A DNA stretch of 64,000 bases from Cricetomys ansorgei (taxonomy: Eukaryota > Chordata > Mammalia > Rodentia > Nesomyidae): assembly GCA_026225945.1 (NCBI GenBank), contig JAMJFZ010001133.1, positions 13,870,001 through 13,934,000 on the forward strand, read 5' to 3'. Made by a program: the position numbers and the translations under genes. The notes beneath the pieces were generated by a model. That model had not been told where the DNA came from. It ran no database searches and worked only from the letters and a program-made list of their open reading frames with translations. Positions 22,483 to 36,299 of the stretch are shown here, one piece after another. The stretch's first letter is position 1. Every line of letters starts with the position of its first letter.

Positions 22483-24889
22483 TAGACCTCTAACATCTCA
22501 CACACGTCCCCCACAGGTCTGCTGAATGCTGTCCTAAGTCATGTCTGGCTAGAAGCTTAAGTTCTCAGGTGCTGGGATTCTGCTTGGCTCTGAATCACAC
22601 TCAGGAGCAGGGAGGAAGAGACCCACAGGACCTAGTGGCTACTAACCAGAACCCTTTTTCCTATGCAGGTCACTTGGTAGGTAACGAATACAAAGAAATT
22701 GGTGATTTTTATTAATATGGAAAAAGAAGAAGAAAGAATATTCATTGTCACGCTTCAAAACCACTGCCCAAATAGTCAAGCAATTAGGAGAAAAGAGCCC
22801 AGAAGATAATGATGTAAGACAAGTCTTAAGACAGTTTAAATAAATCTCTACTCTCCAGCAGGCCTAGTGTTTACATATTAAGGAGCTTTGTACCAGAACT
22901 GCGCTGTCATGTTTCTGCCCAGAAGCTGTCAAGATAAAGTTTACTATCAATTACTGCTTTACAAGTATAAAATAAGTTAAGCTGTCATCATTTTCTCAGC
23001 CAGAGATCCTAAACTGTCAAAGAATGCCAATTTTTAATCTGACACAGAGAAGAAAATTATCTGTTATTCTGACCTCTAATTTCTTGACATTTTAATGCCA
23101 TAATTGCTGTGGTTAGTGCTGGTTCGTGACTTCACCTGTCAGGGAAGAATGAGTCAATAACCTTAAGCTATTTCTCAAATTTTAGTACTAACTTCAAAGC
23201 TCAAAATTCTAGGAGATCATAGAACTTTTAAACAAAAGGAACATGCTAGTCTTTTAAGATAGAAATTATCTTAATCAGGAAAAATGGCCTTATGAAACAG
23301 ACAACAAAAACTAGCCTTTCTGTGGTTTTATCTCTTAATGATTTTGTATATTTAAAAAACCAAGATAATCATTATAAATAAAGTGCGTGGAGACATCGTG
23401 GATGGGCTAACTTCTGAGCTCTGTTTTTTGTAGGAATCTGTGTTCAATTTTTCAGACTGAGAGCAACTCTCTCAAGACAGGGTCTGGCTGCGCAGGCCTA
23501 CAGGGCTCTAACAGGGATGCTTTGAAACCAGGTATTGCACCTCCCCTGGGGACTTTCACAGAAAGGGATAATAGGCAGGGAGGGGCATAAACAACCAGCA
23601 AGCCTTAGTTCCACTATCTACAGAGTTCTGTCTTGTGACTATAGAGGCTGAGTGCCCCTATAGTGGGGTAATCCGTTATTTCTCCCTTTATAGAGCAACT
23701 TAGATAGAGAGTGAGATTCAGAACTCTGGCTGTCCTCAGCTAGCTTGTAGCTCTTGAGCAGTTCACAGCCTTTCGAGAGCACTGCTCTTCAAGCTCTTAA
23801 ATGGTGGGTAGTACAGGACTTTTTGTGGGAATATGTTTTGTTCTAACTTACTCATCGACACTAATGTGAATGTATGAGAGGGAATTATGGTGGGGAATAG
23901 GAGAGAAAAGTTAATTCATATTTTTTAAAAGCCCTCAATCTGTACTTTGCAGCACACTAATGGTCTCTTGCTGCCCTCAAGGAGATGAAGCAGATTCCTC
24001 AGCAATCCTGAGGAAGTTGACAGAGATCTTCAAAGCCTGCACAAATACCTCTGCTGACTTGTGCCAGGGCCTGTGCTAGTTGGAGGGAGGAGGTGTGTTG
24101 ATAGAGTGTGCCTCCTCACAGCTCTAAAAGCTGAGAGGTCAGACATCCAGGCAAGAGTTTGAGGTTGAGAGGATAGATGCATATCCTAGTTTGATTCTGA
24201 GGATGGCAGAACTTCAGCATTCAGCAAGTATTTAATCAGAATGAGATGCTCAAAAGAGCTAAGTCCCAAACAAAGACATCCTGCCTAGCACTAGATGGTC
24301 GGCATTATGGGGGGAATAAAGATCCGTAATGTAATAGATTCTGTTCAGAACATCTACATAATAAGCAAACATGAGGTTAGACACTCCCATCCAGCAAATC
24401 AATGAAAAGCAAACATTCTGTGTAATGTTTTACTACAATTCTTGTGGTGTGATGAGTAAGGCTTGTGAACAATTAATTGGCTTTGCCACTGTTCAGAATA
24501 ATGGTGTGACGGCTGAAGAAGCAGACATCTTTAGTGAGGTTCAAATATGCACTCTAATCACAGAAGGAATGTCTCAATTCTAATTCTGGGGACTTCGTCC
24601 TGGCCTATTTTTCTTTTTTTTCAACTCACGTTTAAATAGGGAAAACTTGGTATTTTCCTGTCAATCTGTGGTTTTTTCTCATATTCAATATGCTCAAATT
24701 TATATTTTGTCCAATGGAATTAGTCTAAATTTCCCATTTAAATAGAAAACTTTGTTGTAGAGGAAAAAAGAAAAATAAAATATCCAGGACCAAAGACACC
24801 CATGAAGCTTATTTTGAACTTGGGGTTGGAATATAAGGATGAGCTATTTCAATTTCCCATTTTCTGGTTATAAAATTATCCATTGTTGC

Positions 24890-25036
24890 TGAGCAAGATT
24901 GTGAACATCCTTGATCCCAGGATGCAAGAGGAAGAAGAAGGTGGGTCTCTATGAGTTCCAGGCCAGAATGGTCTACAGAGAAAGTTCTAGGCCATCCAGG
25001 ATTACAGAGTGAGACCCTGTCTCAGGAAAAAAAAAA
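24890..25036 (+). mobile_element. B1 SINE, diverged
   Basis: Right half clear: GGCCAGAATGGTCTACAGAG, AAAGTTCTAGGCCATCCAGG, GAGACCCTGTCTCAGGAAAA, with an A-tail at 25027-25036. The left half (GATCCCAGGATGCAAGAGGA) is degraded. Confidence 0.85.
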
Positions 25037-25780
25037 GTGTTGGTTGAAAAAGATGAACTTTCCCAGATGAAATTTCCCAGATCTGCACATTTCCTATCTT
25101 TGAAATGAAAACTGTAAAAGCATTCCAGTGCCTGGAGATACAGCCACAATGGCTTGTTTTGCATACAGCAGATGGCAGATTGCAAGCAAGATGGAGGGCA
25201 GAGATACAGTCTCCTTGCAGCAATACTTACCTAGCAGATGCTGCATTTTTGCTATGCCTACCTAGCCAAAGTCACTTTATGCAGGGAGGTTATTTAAATG
25301 CTATTTAATATGATTATTTTCACTTAAAATACTTATATTTCCCAACTGTTAGCTACAGGCAGTTCAGGCTGAGAACACACAGGAATAGAGTACTATAATG
25401 GCATCCATTACACTGGTATGTCTCTTTGAGTATTCCCTCTAGAAAGCTGTAAAATTGCTTTTATTTTTAAAAACTTATGCTACTGATTATTTCAGTGTGA
25501 ATTACTCATAGTTAAGTATTCATCTAAGTCTGACCCATTAATAACACTCTTAATACATTATGTATTTTAATGAAGATTTGAAAGTAAAATTACAGTTTTG
25601 CACTAAAATGTCTGTATTCCCAACATTCCAACATATTGGTATCATTGGTTGTTTTTGATATACTTGCATTTTTTTTACATTTATCAAAAACCTGAAACCT
25701 CTGTTGCTGTAAAGAGTAAGGCTGAAAGGAGACTCATATAGAAAGAGATGGGAAGTCAGATTTGTGTTTGAGAGATGTCA

Positions 25781-26014
<234 letters not shown>

Positions 26015-27227
26015 TTAGTAAAGCTAAATATCACTTGCTCACTGTGAAATATTCAGCATAATGCCTTTACGTTCTATTTAATTATATATTAGATCTTCAG
26101 TCTCAGAAGTGAAAAAAGACTTCCTTTATAAGACACGAAGCTAAAAAGAAGTCTCTTCACAAAATGCTTACCATTCTCTTGGCTCTATTATGTATACAAT
26201 ACAAATGTCCATAGTAAATACATTTCTTACAAGAACATACGCTCAAAAGAAAAATAACTTGCAAGAACTGTTTTAATGCCATTTTATAATGATTTTATTT
26301 CTAATTGTTAAGCATTAGTTTCAAATTAAACCATTTTATAGGAAACTTTGATATGGGTTTATCTTCCTGAATGAAGTTCTTCAGCTTGCCTCTAAGATGA
26401 CCAGAAAGGAATTCCTTCTTCATGCCAGGAATCAACTCTGATATGTACTTTGGGAAGCACTGGGATATCAGAGAGATTTGCTAATTAGTGGGGGAAAGTA
26501 AGTTCAAGAATCAGCAAGCATAGGCTTTTGTGAGGAGTTGGGGGAGAAGAAGACCCTCTGTGTTTAGTTCACTGCAATGTACTGAGTTTGGGAATGTGCA
26601 TGTGTCTGAGTGACTTCCTTAAACCAGCTATGAGATGTTTCTATTTGTAAGTTAATTACAATAATGTAATTTTAAAAAATCCACTAGAAGCTTTTTGGAA
26701 ATGTCCTGACAGGTGGGGTGGAGTCCAGTTCAGCCCCGGATGAACCATAGTGGGTGCTCTGCTGCCTGGAGTAGCCCACTTACTCATTCCTTCACTACTG
26801 AGTCAGTCAACTCAGGTAGGATGCCCACCATGTGCACAGAAAGTTCTGTATCTGGCTTCCCGAATTCTCTCTGTGCAAGGCTGTGTATCATAAACCAGTG
26901 TCAGTAAATGTGTAAATGAAGTCACTCTCTGGTTGTGTGTCTACGTATCTAAGGTGTTAACTCATTCTGGAATTTATATAACAAATAATTTTCAAAGGAA
27001 CCCTTTCAAAACTGTACTCTCAATAGTGCTTTTCCCACACTTAATACTTGGTTTCCTACAATCTTCTCTCTGATTCAGTCCTTCTCTTGTTTTAGAATAT
27101 CATTTGTAATAATTACTCTGCATAATTCTCATACAGAAATGTAAATATTAAAGTTTATGAAAACATAACATTTACTTACTAAAACTAAAAAGAATTTTTA
27201 TGCTCCATTTTGCTGATATTAAAGGCT

Positions 27228-27259
27228 ATTTCCCATATTCAGATCAGAATATGGGAAAT
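27228..27259. repeat. Perfect 13-bp inverted repeat with a 6-base loop
   Basis: ATTTCCCATATTC (27228-27240) and GAATATGGGAAAT (27247-27259) are exact reverse complements around AGATCA. The region is AT-rich and has no transposon body. Confidence 0.9.
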
Positions 27260-28249
27260 GAGACAAAAATAAGATGATCAGTAAATTTTTGTAGGTTATA
27301 TCTGCTATAGTTTGTGTGACTTTTGTCAATTCAGTATCATAGTTAATTTTAAAAGTCAGTGTAATTATTACCGATCATTTTAATACCTTGTCTAATGGAC
27401 TGACTATCAGGTAGGGTCACTGTTTAGTGGGACATTCAAAACTCTTCCTAGGAACTAAGAATAGCTGTGGAATTAATACTTAAAGAAGATTCTTTATAAC
27501 CATGTGATTTGCTAGAAAGCAGCCACTTGAAATAAATCTCAGAGTTATCATTGAAAGATTGACAAGCTTACTATTATTCTGTTAGGATAAAGCCATTTTG
27601 AATAAAGTGGCTAATGCAATCATGAGGGACATCGAGAATAATGGCTTTCCAGTACTTTGAGTCTTTAAAATGTGTTTATTCATCTCAATACCCTTCTTTC
27701 ACTTCCTCTTCCACCACAGGCAACACTATGAAGTGTTTAATGTTTCCTTCTGTCCTGATGAAACATCCACTGTTCTATGTATGTTTGCTCTATAGCCATG
27801 GCCTGAGATCTCGTTTTCTCCCCTGTACTGCTTATATCAGCCTGCGTGCGTGCAGCTAGTCCACTGCTCCTCACACAGCACAGACATCCCCTGGGACACA
27901 TGCTGTGCCCAATTTCCCCCATGGCTCTTGGATGTTTGTGAGATTTCTTCTGGAGTAGGTCTAGTGCCTCGCCTCCCACTCACGGTGTCAGTCCTTCCTC
28001 CGAAGTCACTGACTGCTGCTCTTCAGAATGACTGTCCTGTCCCCAGTTCTGGCTGTTTCTGGCGCCTCTATATGCCTCCCCACATCTTGGTGTTACCCAG
28101 GTTTCTAATTCTGGCTACTATGATAGCTACAAATGATAACCAATTGTTTTAGTTTGTAGTCCTCTGATTACTAACAAATTAGATATTATAAATCCATGCT
28201 TATAGGTTTTTTGGGGTCTCCTAAAAATTTCCTATTATACCCTCTGCTC

Positions 28250-28469
28250 TATTTTTTATTTTTATGTGTGTGAGTGTATACACAGGAGCTTGGCTGGATG
28301 TTCCCTTGTTCTCATGTTTATGCAAGTGCCCTCTGAAGCCAGAAGGTCATATCCCATTTCCTGGAACTGGAGTTACAGGTATGCAGTCTCATCTGGGTGC
28401 TGGGAACTGAATCTGGAGCCTGCAAGAGCAGCAAGTGCTCTTAGCATCTTAGCCATCCCTCTAGCCCCT
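28250..28469 (-). mobile_element. B3/B2-type SINE, reversed
   Basis: Reversed head at right (AGCATCTTAGCCATCCCTCT then AGCCCC), with CCTGGAACTGGAGTTACAGG and GGTGCTGGGAACTGAATCTG inside. Confidence 0.82.
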
Positions 28470-29172
28470 GCTCACTTTTACATGGCGGTTTCTGTCTTTA
28501 TGTTGCTGGTCTGCAAACTCCTCTGACTGCTTTGGAAGTAATTACTTGCTGGTTTAATCCCTGCAGATGCACCCTCTTACAGATCATGCCTATTAGTAGC
28601 ATCTGCATCCATTCCCCATTTTGAGATCACCAACTTATTTAGCAATGCCCGAGGGGAGGAGATCTGTGTGGCTAGAGGCAGATTTCGGCATCTCTGCCAA
28701 CCAGATTCATGTGATGGCTGACTCTTCACATCTAAGTTTTCAGTCTACCTAGAGTCCACATTCCTCCACAGAAGACCAGAATCCACTCTTATTTTTACAT
28801 AGCAAGTAACAATTCTTTTCTCAGTGATGTGTGCTGTGAGGGTTAGTCTGAGAATATGTATTTGTGGTGATATTCACACAGACCTGCTGCTACCAGATAA
28901 TGTGGTCCTCTATCTAGAAAAAGACCAGCCCTGTCTATCTGCCCTTCCTTCCTTTCTTCCCTCTCCCTCCCCCTTCCTTTCTTTTGCTCTTTCACGAATG
29001 TTGAGTCTAGCCAGGTATGTATGTGTGTGCAGAAAGTTATATAACTACACTTATTTATATTAATTATTAATTTGTAAATACTGGTATTAGTTTCTTTTAT
29101 TGATATTTCGAAAAATTCTCATCCACACAGATCAGATCATTTCCTTTGACTTACGTTAAAAGTTAAAAAACC

Positions 29173-29338
29173 AGCTGGGCGGTGGTGGCACACGCCTTTA
29201 ATCCCAGCACTTGGGAGGCAGAGGCAGGTGGATCTCTGTGAGTTCCTTCGAGGCCAGCCTGGTCTACAGAGTGAGTTCCAGGACAGCCGGAGTTACAACA
29301 GAGAAACCCTGTCTCAAAAAAAAAAAAAAAAAAAAAAA
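29173..29338 (+). mobile_element. B1 SINE, young copy with target duplication
   Basis: Full length: AGCTGGGCGGTGGTGGCACA, CGCCTTTAATCCCAGCACTT, CCAGCCTGGTCTACAGAGTG, GAGAAACCCTGTCTC and a pure A-tail of about 22 bases. The flanking direct repeat AGTTAAAAA is at 29161-29169 and 29338-29346. The long clean tail and the duplication point to a recent insertion. Confidence 0.95.
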
Positions 29339-29456
29339 GTTAAAAATGAAATTTTCTCCATAAGAACTTTATTTTGGTGCTCTTGGTCAAGTTACTTTTC
29401 CCTAGATAGTTCATAAAATTTTGGTGTCTTTATAAGATCTATACAAGTTCAAGTAA

Positions 29457-29850
29457 AAATCCCAGCAGTGGGAAGAAAGTGAGCACGATGTCCTACCCTC
29501 AACAAAGAAACTGTCTGCAACTGATGCTTGCTGTGAAAGGAGCAAGCAGTTTTCACTAATGGAGTATCAACTGGGTATTATCAACCATACTCCAGGGCAG
29601 GCCCCCAGGCCCAGCTCACCAACACAAAACAGACTCCATGTTTTTGTGTGCTTTTTTTTTTTTTTTTTGGTCCATTTTGGATTTTGTTTGTTTTGATTCA
29701 TTGAGAGACAGAGCGAGAGAGAGGAAGAGAGAGAACAAAGTTGAGTGGATAAGGAGGTAGAAGGATCTGGAAGGAGTTGGAAGAGGGGAAAGAATATGAT
29801 CTAAATATATTATATGAAAAATTTTTTAAAAAGCCAATAAATCCAAAAGA
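29457..29850 (+). mobile_element. L1 (LINE-1) 3' end, rodent type
   Basis: Sequence such as GAGCAAGCAGTTTTCACTAA, ACACAAAACAGACTCCATG and GGAAAGAATATGATCTAAAT, then ATATTATATGAAAAATTTTT, follows the order of rodent L1 3' untranslated regions, with a T-run and GAGAGA-rich segment between. No ORF2 sequence is recognisable, so it is a 5'-truncated copy. Confidence 0.65.
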
Positions 29851-30088
29851 ATTTGGTTCATGTAAAAAGATACATTTAATATACGGTTATTGATTATGTA
29901 GAAAAACACTATCGATTTCTCTAAGTTGATTTTGTTTCTGGCAACTATTGACTAGCTGCAAGTATAACTTCTTTATTTTTTTATTGCAGAATTGTTCTCC
30001 ATCTTAACAGCTATGGGTAATGGAAGCAGTGAGATGGAACATCCATGCCTGTTCCTGATCTTAAAGGGTTAAACTCCACCTGGGCTGG

Positions 30089-30205
30089 TGCAGAACACAC
30101 ACACACACACACTCACACACAGAGTGGGAGAGAGAGAGAGACAGGAGTGAGGGAGGATGGGGGGGAGAGGCCAGAGAGGGGGGAGGGAGAGAGGGAGAGA
30201 TACAA
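30089..30205. repeat. (CA)n followed by a GA/GGGAGA purine tract
   Basis: About 32 bp of CA repeat then about 80 bp of AGAGAG/GGGGGGAG purine-rich sequence. Confidence 0.9.
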
Positions 30206-31639
30206 TCACACAAACATATACTATATTCCCTTCCCCTGCCAGTGATAATCTGTTGCTTAGGACTTTCTGTATTGTAGTATATGAAGTTGGCACTTGTTCT
30301 TTTTTTAATCTCCCCTTTAATTACTGTTGGAATCACAATCTTATTACCTTCCTTAAATGGGTTGGCTTTCTATGGTTTCTGAGATACCTTGCATAAGAAC
30401 TGAGTTCATTATCTCTTGAAAATTTGGTAGAATTCGACTAAAAAATAGAGGCCTTAGATTTTCCTGAGGGTTCAGGAAAATTTCATTAAATTTTGCTAAG
30501 GCTTCTAGGCATCCATTTCGGAATTTTAATATCTTGCTTGGTATTAATCCATTTTCTCTCAGCTCTGAACCTTATTAGTTCATAGTTCATAATAATATTT
30601 AATCAAACTCAAAATCTTTCTAATATTTATTGTTATTTGCTCCAATTTAGTGTATGCAATAGAGAGGCAGGATGGTGAATGTTCCAGATAGATTTGCCTT
30701 CTTGTTCATAAAATTAATGAGGTAGGAGTGAAGGTGACAAGATCTTACTATAATCTGCCTTGCCTCATCACTATGCAAGGGGAAAAGAGCTAAGTTTAGA
30801 ACATTTGAAAGCTAAGTCTAGTTCAAAGTCAAGCGCACATCTAAGAACTGAGTATCAACTATCACCTGGACAGAGCAGAAGTCCAGCCCAAGGCTTCTCT
30901 GCACTACAAATGGTATTCACCCTGGTACTGAACACACAGGTGTGCTTACTTGGCTTGTTCATAGCTGTGTTTGCATGCAAGGACTTACTCTGTACTTTGA
31001 AATAAGATTTTAGTACAGTGCTTACACTGGAAAATACAAAAAAAAATATGCGATTACTAAGCTATTAGTGTTATAATGGCCCTAATAGCTTCTTGAAGAT
31101 CTCCTTGCACATCTCAAGGCAGAGGCAATTGCTTTAAGCCTAGATAACCCAATTTCCAATCCATAATTCCACCCTGGGGATGTGGGAGGAAGGAGGTGGA
31201 GAGAGGTATGAAGCAGAGTGGTATCTTTCAGATGGATAGCACCCACCTAAATCTCATCCCCATGAGTATTAGGTGGAGAGAATTCTTTTACTAATGCACT
31301 TGGGATAAAGCCTCTCTTAAACTCATGAAAAGGGAAAAAGGAAACTGAAATTAACTGAGAATTCTTTTATATACGGAAACCATTTCTCTGTTCTGTACTG
31401 AGTAAATATACTTCCACCTTTTTATTCTATCAAAGATTTGCTTTCGGTAATAAAACACTCTCTGAACGATGATGCATGGATTTAAGCAGATAATCAGAAA
31501 AGCATTTGAGTTTCTGTAATGTCTAAGTTAGGTGTTTTTTCCCATGATTTCATTAAAATTTTAGTCATTATAACTTTAACTACTCGATTCTTGTTTTAAA
31601 CAAATATTTTATGTACATACATGTATATATACACACACA

Positions 31640-31770
31640 CAAGGTCATGCTATGTGGCCCAGGCCAGCTTTGAACTCACAGTGGTCCTCCTCTGCCTTCT
31701 CTTACAGCCTTCCCGACCCAGCTGCTTCTCATGTAACTTAGCCAGTACAGCCCTGCGTGCCCCAGCCTTT
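31640..31770 (-). mobile_element. Old B1 fragment, reversed
   Basis: AGGTCATGCTATGTGGCCCA then GGCCAGCTTTGAACTCACAG and CCTCCTCTGCCTTCTC follow the reversed B1 order with heavy decay. Confidence 0.55.
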
Positions 31771-33149
31771 CAAAACTCCATCTTATTTCTGCCTCTGGAA
31801 TTTTTCAGGGTTTTCTGATATTGCTCAAGGTGGTCCATGGGGTACAGAACCTGGATGTGACCCCCATGTCTTACTGTCCCTTTCTCACTGGCCTGAGAGC
31901 ACTTCATCTTGTGTTTCTGAGTTAAATCCATCCTTCTCGGGCATTTATTCTTTTACTTATCTTTTCTTCTGTGGGAGAAAAGGTCATGCACGCTTCCCAC
32001 AAACACCCTTCTATCACTGTGGGGCAGAGTACACACATTCACTTGTGAAATCAATTTACATGCAAATTGAAAAGTGCAAAACAAAAAGATGGGGTTATTA
32101 TCAACTAGCACTTCATTGTTTTGCAAGTATAGTGCATATCCTCAATTAAAGAGTATGTCTTGGAGACATAGTGTTCTAGACCCTAGGAACAGTGTGACAG
32201 AAAAGACAAAAATCTCTGATATCCCAAGCACATTCCACCAGATGCAAAAGAACACGGTGAGTATAGTCTAATCTCTCTCCTGTTATAAACTACCTACCAC
32301 AGGCCAGACACTGTCCTTGGAGGGCACGTGGGTAAGCAGCTTTCTATATTCTCAACAGATCAGAGTCTACTAGGGTAAGCATGTGGACTTCAGCTTGTCC
32401 TGTAGTTTACAACCCCTGCCCCTGTGCCATGATGATGACAAGCACTAACCTTCTTCCCCTCATCCTAAGACAGCAAACTGAAATATTGTTAAGTTTCTGC
32501 TATGTGTGAGCAGCTGCTGTGCAACTTAGTCCTGACCCTTTACCTGCTTCTGTAAAATGAAGAAACTAAGGGAAGGATGTTGTTGTGGAAGTTTATTTCC
32601 AGTTATGTTTGAAATGGTTCTTTTATGCATTGTTGCGGGAAGGGCTGCCTAGGCCTTTGCATTTTGTATTGTCTGCAGGTGCTGGTTTTATGTAAAAAAA
32701 AAAAAATGTTTGATTCCTCATAATATGCACATACTCACTGCTCTCTGGCAGAGATGAGGGGGCAGAGTTTTGTATCAGTGAAACCCCTGAGGAGTTTGTG
32801 TATCCATAAAAACCCCTGAGAGATCAGATGATTGGAGTTCCACTGTCCAGAATGGCACTGGCCATGATAGTGGTCTCTTCTTCTGGAGTCTGGCAGGGTT
32901 TGCAGCTATGGAAATGCCTCTCTTTCTTTCTGAGACACACAGTTGCTATCCACTACAAAATGTCACTAATAGAAAGTCACAGAGGGGATTGAAGGGCTAA
33001 TGCTGGAATACACAGAGAATGGTTTAACAGCTTACTACCTTCACTCTTCCCTCCATGTGCTTGTCACCCTAGAAAAGCTTCCTGCTAGAATTCCAGTTCT
33101 ACTTTGGTAACCCTAGCTCTTTCACCTCAACCAAGGTAATTTGGAATGT

Positions 33150-33600
33150 AAGACCATGTCACTCTCTTGCTCCGAAGAGTGCCTACTTCACTGCACTGCA
33201 CTCAGTGCCCCTGGAGCCTTCCAGGCCGCTATGGTAAGCCCTACTGCTGCTCAGTTCCCTGTTGCTATACACCCCTGTTCGCTGCACCTTGGCTCACTGG
33301 CCTCCTGTCCAAGCATGCCTGTCACTGGGCTTTGTCCAGATGTTCTTCAGCCTGTAGAGGTCTCTCTCTAGACAGTCAAATGGCTCATCCTTTATCTCAG
33401 GCCTCTGCTCAAGCTCACCTTCAAATGGAGCTACCAACCTCTTCCTTGAGTCATCTCCTTCCCTCCTACTTCTCTTTAACTTAGAACTGGCCACTTCAAA
33501 CACCAAGTTATTCCTCTCCCTCCCTTCTCCCCTCCTTCCCTCCTTTCATAAGGAAGCTGGTCTGACTTGATTGAAAGGAAACTCAATGAGGACAGGGATT
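33150..33600 (+). mobile_element. Possible L2 LINE remnant
   Basis: ATCTCAGGCCTCTGCTCAAG with CACCTTC following, and AACTCAATGAGGACAGGGAT further on, resemble the L2 3' region. The match is by eye and weak elsewhere. Confidence 0.35.
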
Positions 33601-35599
33601 CTAGCCTGGTCAGTGATGTACTACCAATTAGAAGAACTGTCAGGAGTGTTCACTAGCTATTTGTTAAGTAAAGTGGTCATTAACCAGTGTTCTTTTGTAA
33701 GAAAGGTGTTATTTCTTATGATAGTAAAATATTTCAAATTCAAACTGTTACCTACTATAAAAGAGACATTTTCTTCAAAATATGAAAAAATTGCAAAGGA
33801 CATGAAACAATATGAGCAAAAGCACAGGGTCTCAGAGTCCCTTGCCTGGGGGCATGTGGCCTGTGCTCTGCATTTGTCCCAACAGCACTAGGACTCAGCA
33901 GGGCTGAGGGCTGGGCAACACTGCCACTTCACATCCACAGAAGGCCTTTTTCTAAAACTAATTATGAATGGGTAGATTTTGATTGATGAAGCCAGCATTA
34001 GGGTAATACTATCAGGAAGACTTTCTATTTCTGTCCTTTCTCAAGAGGTCAGATGCTAACCATGTTAGAACTGAACACAAGGCTTCATCAATGCTTCATG
34101 AGGAAGTTGGTTGCAATCAGCTTAGCCGTGTGTATACAAATTAAGCCAGTGCTTGCTTGCTGTACAGACAAAGCATGTAGAATTTACTGAGATGTCTACA
34201 AAAAGTGATAATGTTACATTCCAGGTTTCTTTATAATGAGACCAAATTTCAAATTTTATAACTCACCAGTAAAACAATTTTTGTCACTAGATTTACTAGA
34301 CTACATCTAGATTGTATTCACTCCACACAAGCAGTTGTATTTGTTAGTGTCCACAACAAAAGCAACAACACTAACTGCAACAACAGATTAAGACTGCACT
34401 AGGACAAGCAAAATATTAGGAGCAGGCTTTTTGATAGAAGAACATTTTAGACAGGCACTAACTGTATGAATTTGTGCAATCACCACACACTTAAAATAAA
34501 GCTTCAGTTTTCAAAGTTAGAAAATGATCTGTAGACAAGCAAAGGCTGTTGCCCACATATCAGACACCTGATCAACTGCAACAAGCTACAGAGAAGCCTA
34601 CATTTAAAAAACAGTGATGCCTTCCCTTTCATAAAATTAATTTTTTTTCTTTGCCTTGAATTTCTTAATGGCAGCATGAAAGGATGTTCATGGATACAGA
34701 ATACTAATCCACACAAAATGATGAAGGACTTTTACCACAGTGAATGTCACTTCTCTGGGACATATGACATTCTCATTTTGTACATTAGGCTCATTACAAA
34801 GAACTCTTGTGAATAACTGGAGATAATCCTGGTCTGCATTATAAATATAGCAGAGCACACAAATCTTCAACCTATTTTAGAGGAACTAAATCCTAAAGGA
34901 ACTACCCATTAAGTACTCAGAAACTTTAACAGAACACTGAATGAATGGTAGTTGTTGTCATCACAGAATTTAGGGAAGATGTAAATGCTTCTACACCTCA
35001 CTTTATTAGTGTATAGCTTTCTATATTAGAGAAACACACATCAAATAAATGTACCTCTGGCAAAACTTAGAAATGTATAGCCAGCTGATATTTACTAACA
35101 CACTGTTTGCCATGTTCCATATCGGTAGGTGGGGAACCTGGCCAGAGCAGATCTGTGCTGTGGAGGTAGTCTTCAAGACGGGGAAAGCTGAAGAGTGACC
35201 CTCAGTGTGGCAGCTGTGGATGCAGCCACCCTTGGTGATATGTCTCTTTACAGCTCTGCCACTCAGTAATTCTCAGAGGCAGCACTCCCCAGAAGCAAAA
35301 CTGGCTGCCAATGACATGCCACAGACCTATCACCCAGCTGATGCATAAGAGAACTATTTCTTTAAGCCTTCCAGGGTTGCTTTAAGTAGGATCCAGAGTG
35401 GATGACTTCTGAAGCCATCTACTGCATGCTGGATCTTTCTGCAAACCATCTACTGATCCTGGCATGACTCTTGAGTGACAGACAGCAAAGACTGGGACAG
35501 TAGAAGGTCCCTAAATATCCAGCATACAGAAAATGATTAGTTTACAAATCTTCCTAGATTCATTAGTAAGAAAACAGAAATTTGGTTTAGAATTGAGGG

Positions 35600-35765
35600 G
35601 AAAACCTAGACAAGAGATATCTCAGTTGGTAAAGTGTTCGCCTGAGTTAGATCCTCAGGGTCCTAAGTGAAAAAAGCCAGTGTCACATTCAGGTTGTACA
35701 GGGCACCTATACCACAAAGAGCTACAGATTAAAAGGACAGAAGGGCTAAGTCCCTGACACTAGGT
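35600..35765 (+). mobile_element. B2/B3-type SINE, diverged
   Basis: A tRNA-like head (AGAGATATCTCAGTTGGTAA then AGTGTTCGCC), a B-box-like GAGTTAGATCCTCAGG and a following body fit an old B2/B3 copy. Confidence 0.5.
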
Positions 35766-36299
35766 GAGTGGAGGCTGCATCATAGTAGACACAGCAATAT
35801 CTAATTTGGGTTGGTGCTTAGCAATTTATAAAGCTCACTGACTTTTAAATGTGGAGAAGGTTTAAAGGTTTAGGGGGAGGGAGGAAAGGGATCCAAGTGG
35901 CAATACATCTTAGAAAAAAATGACCGTAACAATCGCTCAAATAATCCGACTTATAGAACATCTAGAAATGTCCCTGTGTGGCAAATTCACTGGGTCAGAT
36001 AGATTGGCACCTAATACACTAAATGATTCACTGCCATTTTTTCTGCGGATTCAATTAAGAAAGTATCACAACGCTTGATTAGTTTCTACCAATACTTATT
36101 ACCTGGTTGTGTCTTGTCCATCGAGCTATTAGCTTTCACTACATCCACAGTCCTTAGGCAGGACATTGCTTGCCTTGGGGACTTATCTTCAAAGGTAGGA
36201 CCCACCTTTTTATTCCTTAGGCATATTTGAAATAATTTATTTAGGGAGCATATAAGCTAGTCCAGTGAAGAATACCAAGGTTGTATCTACAATAAGTCA

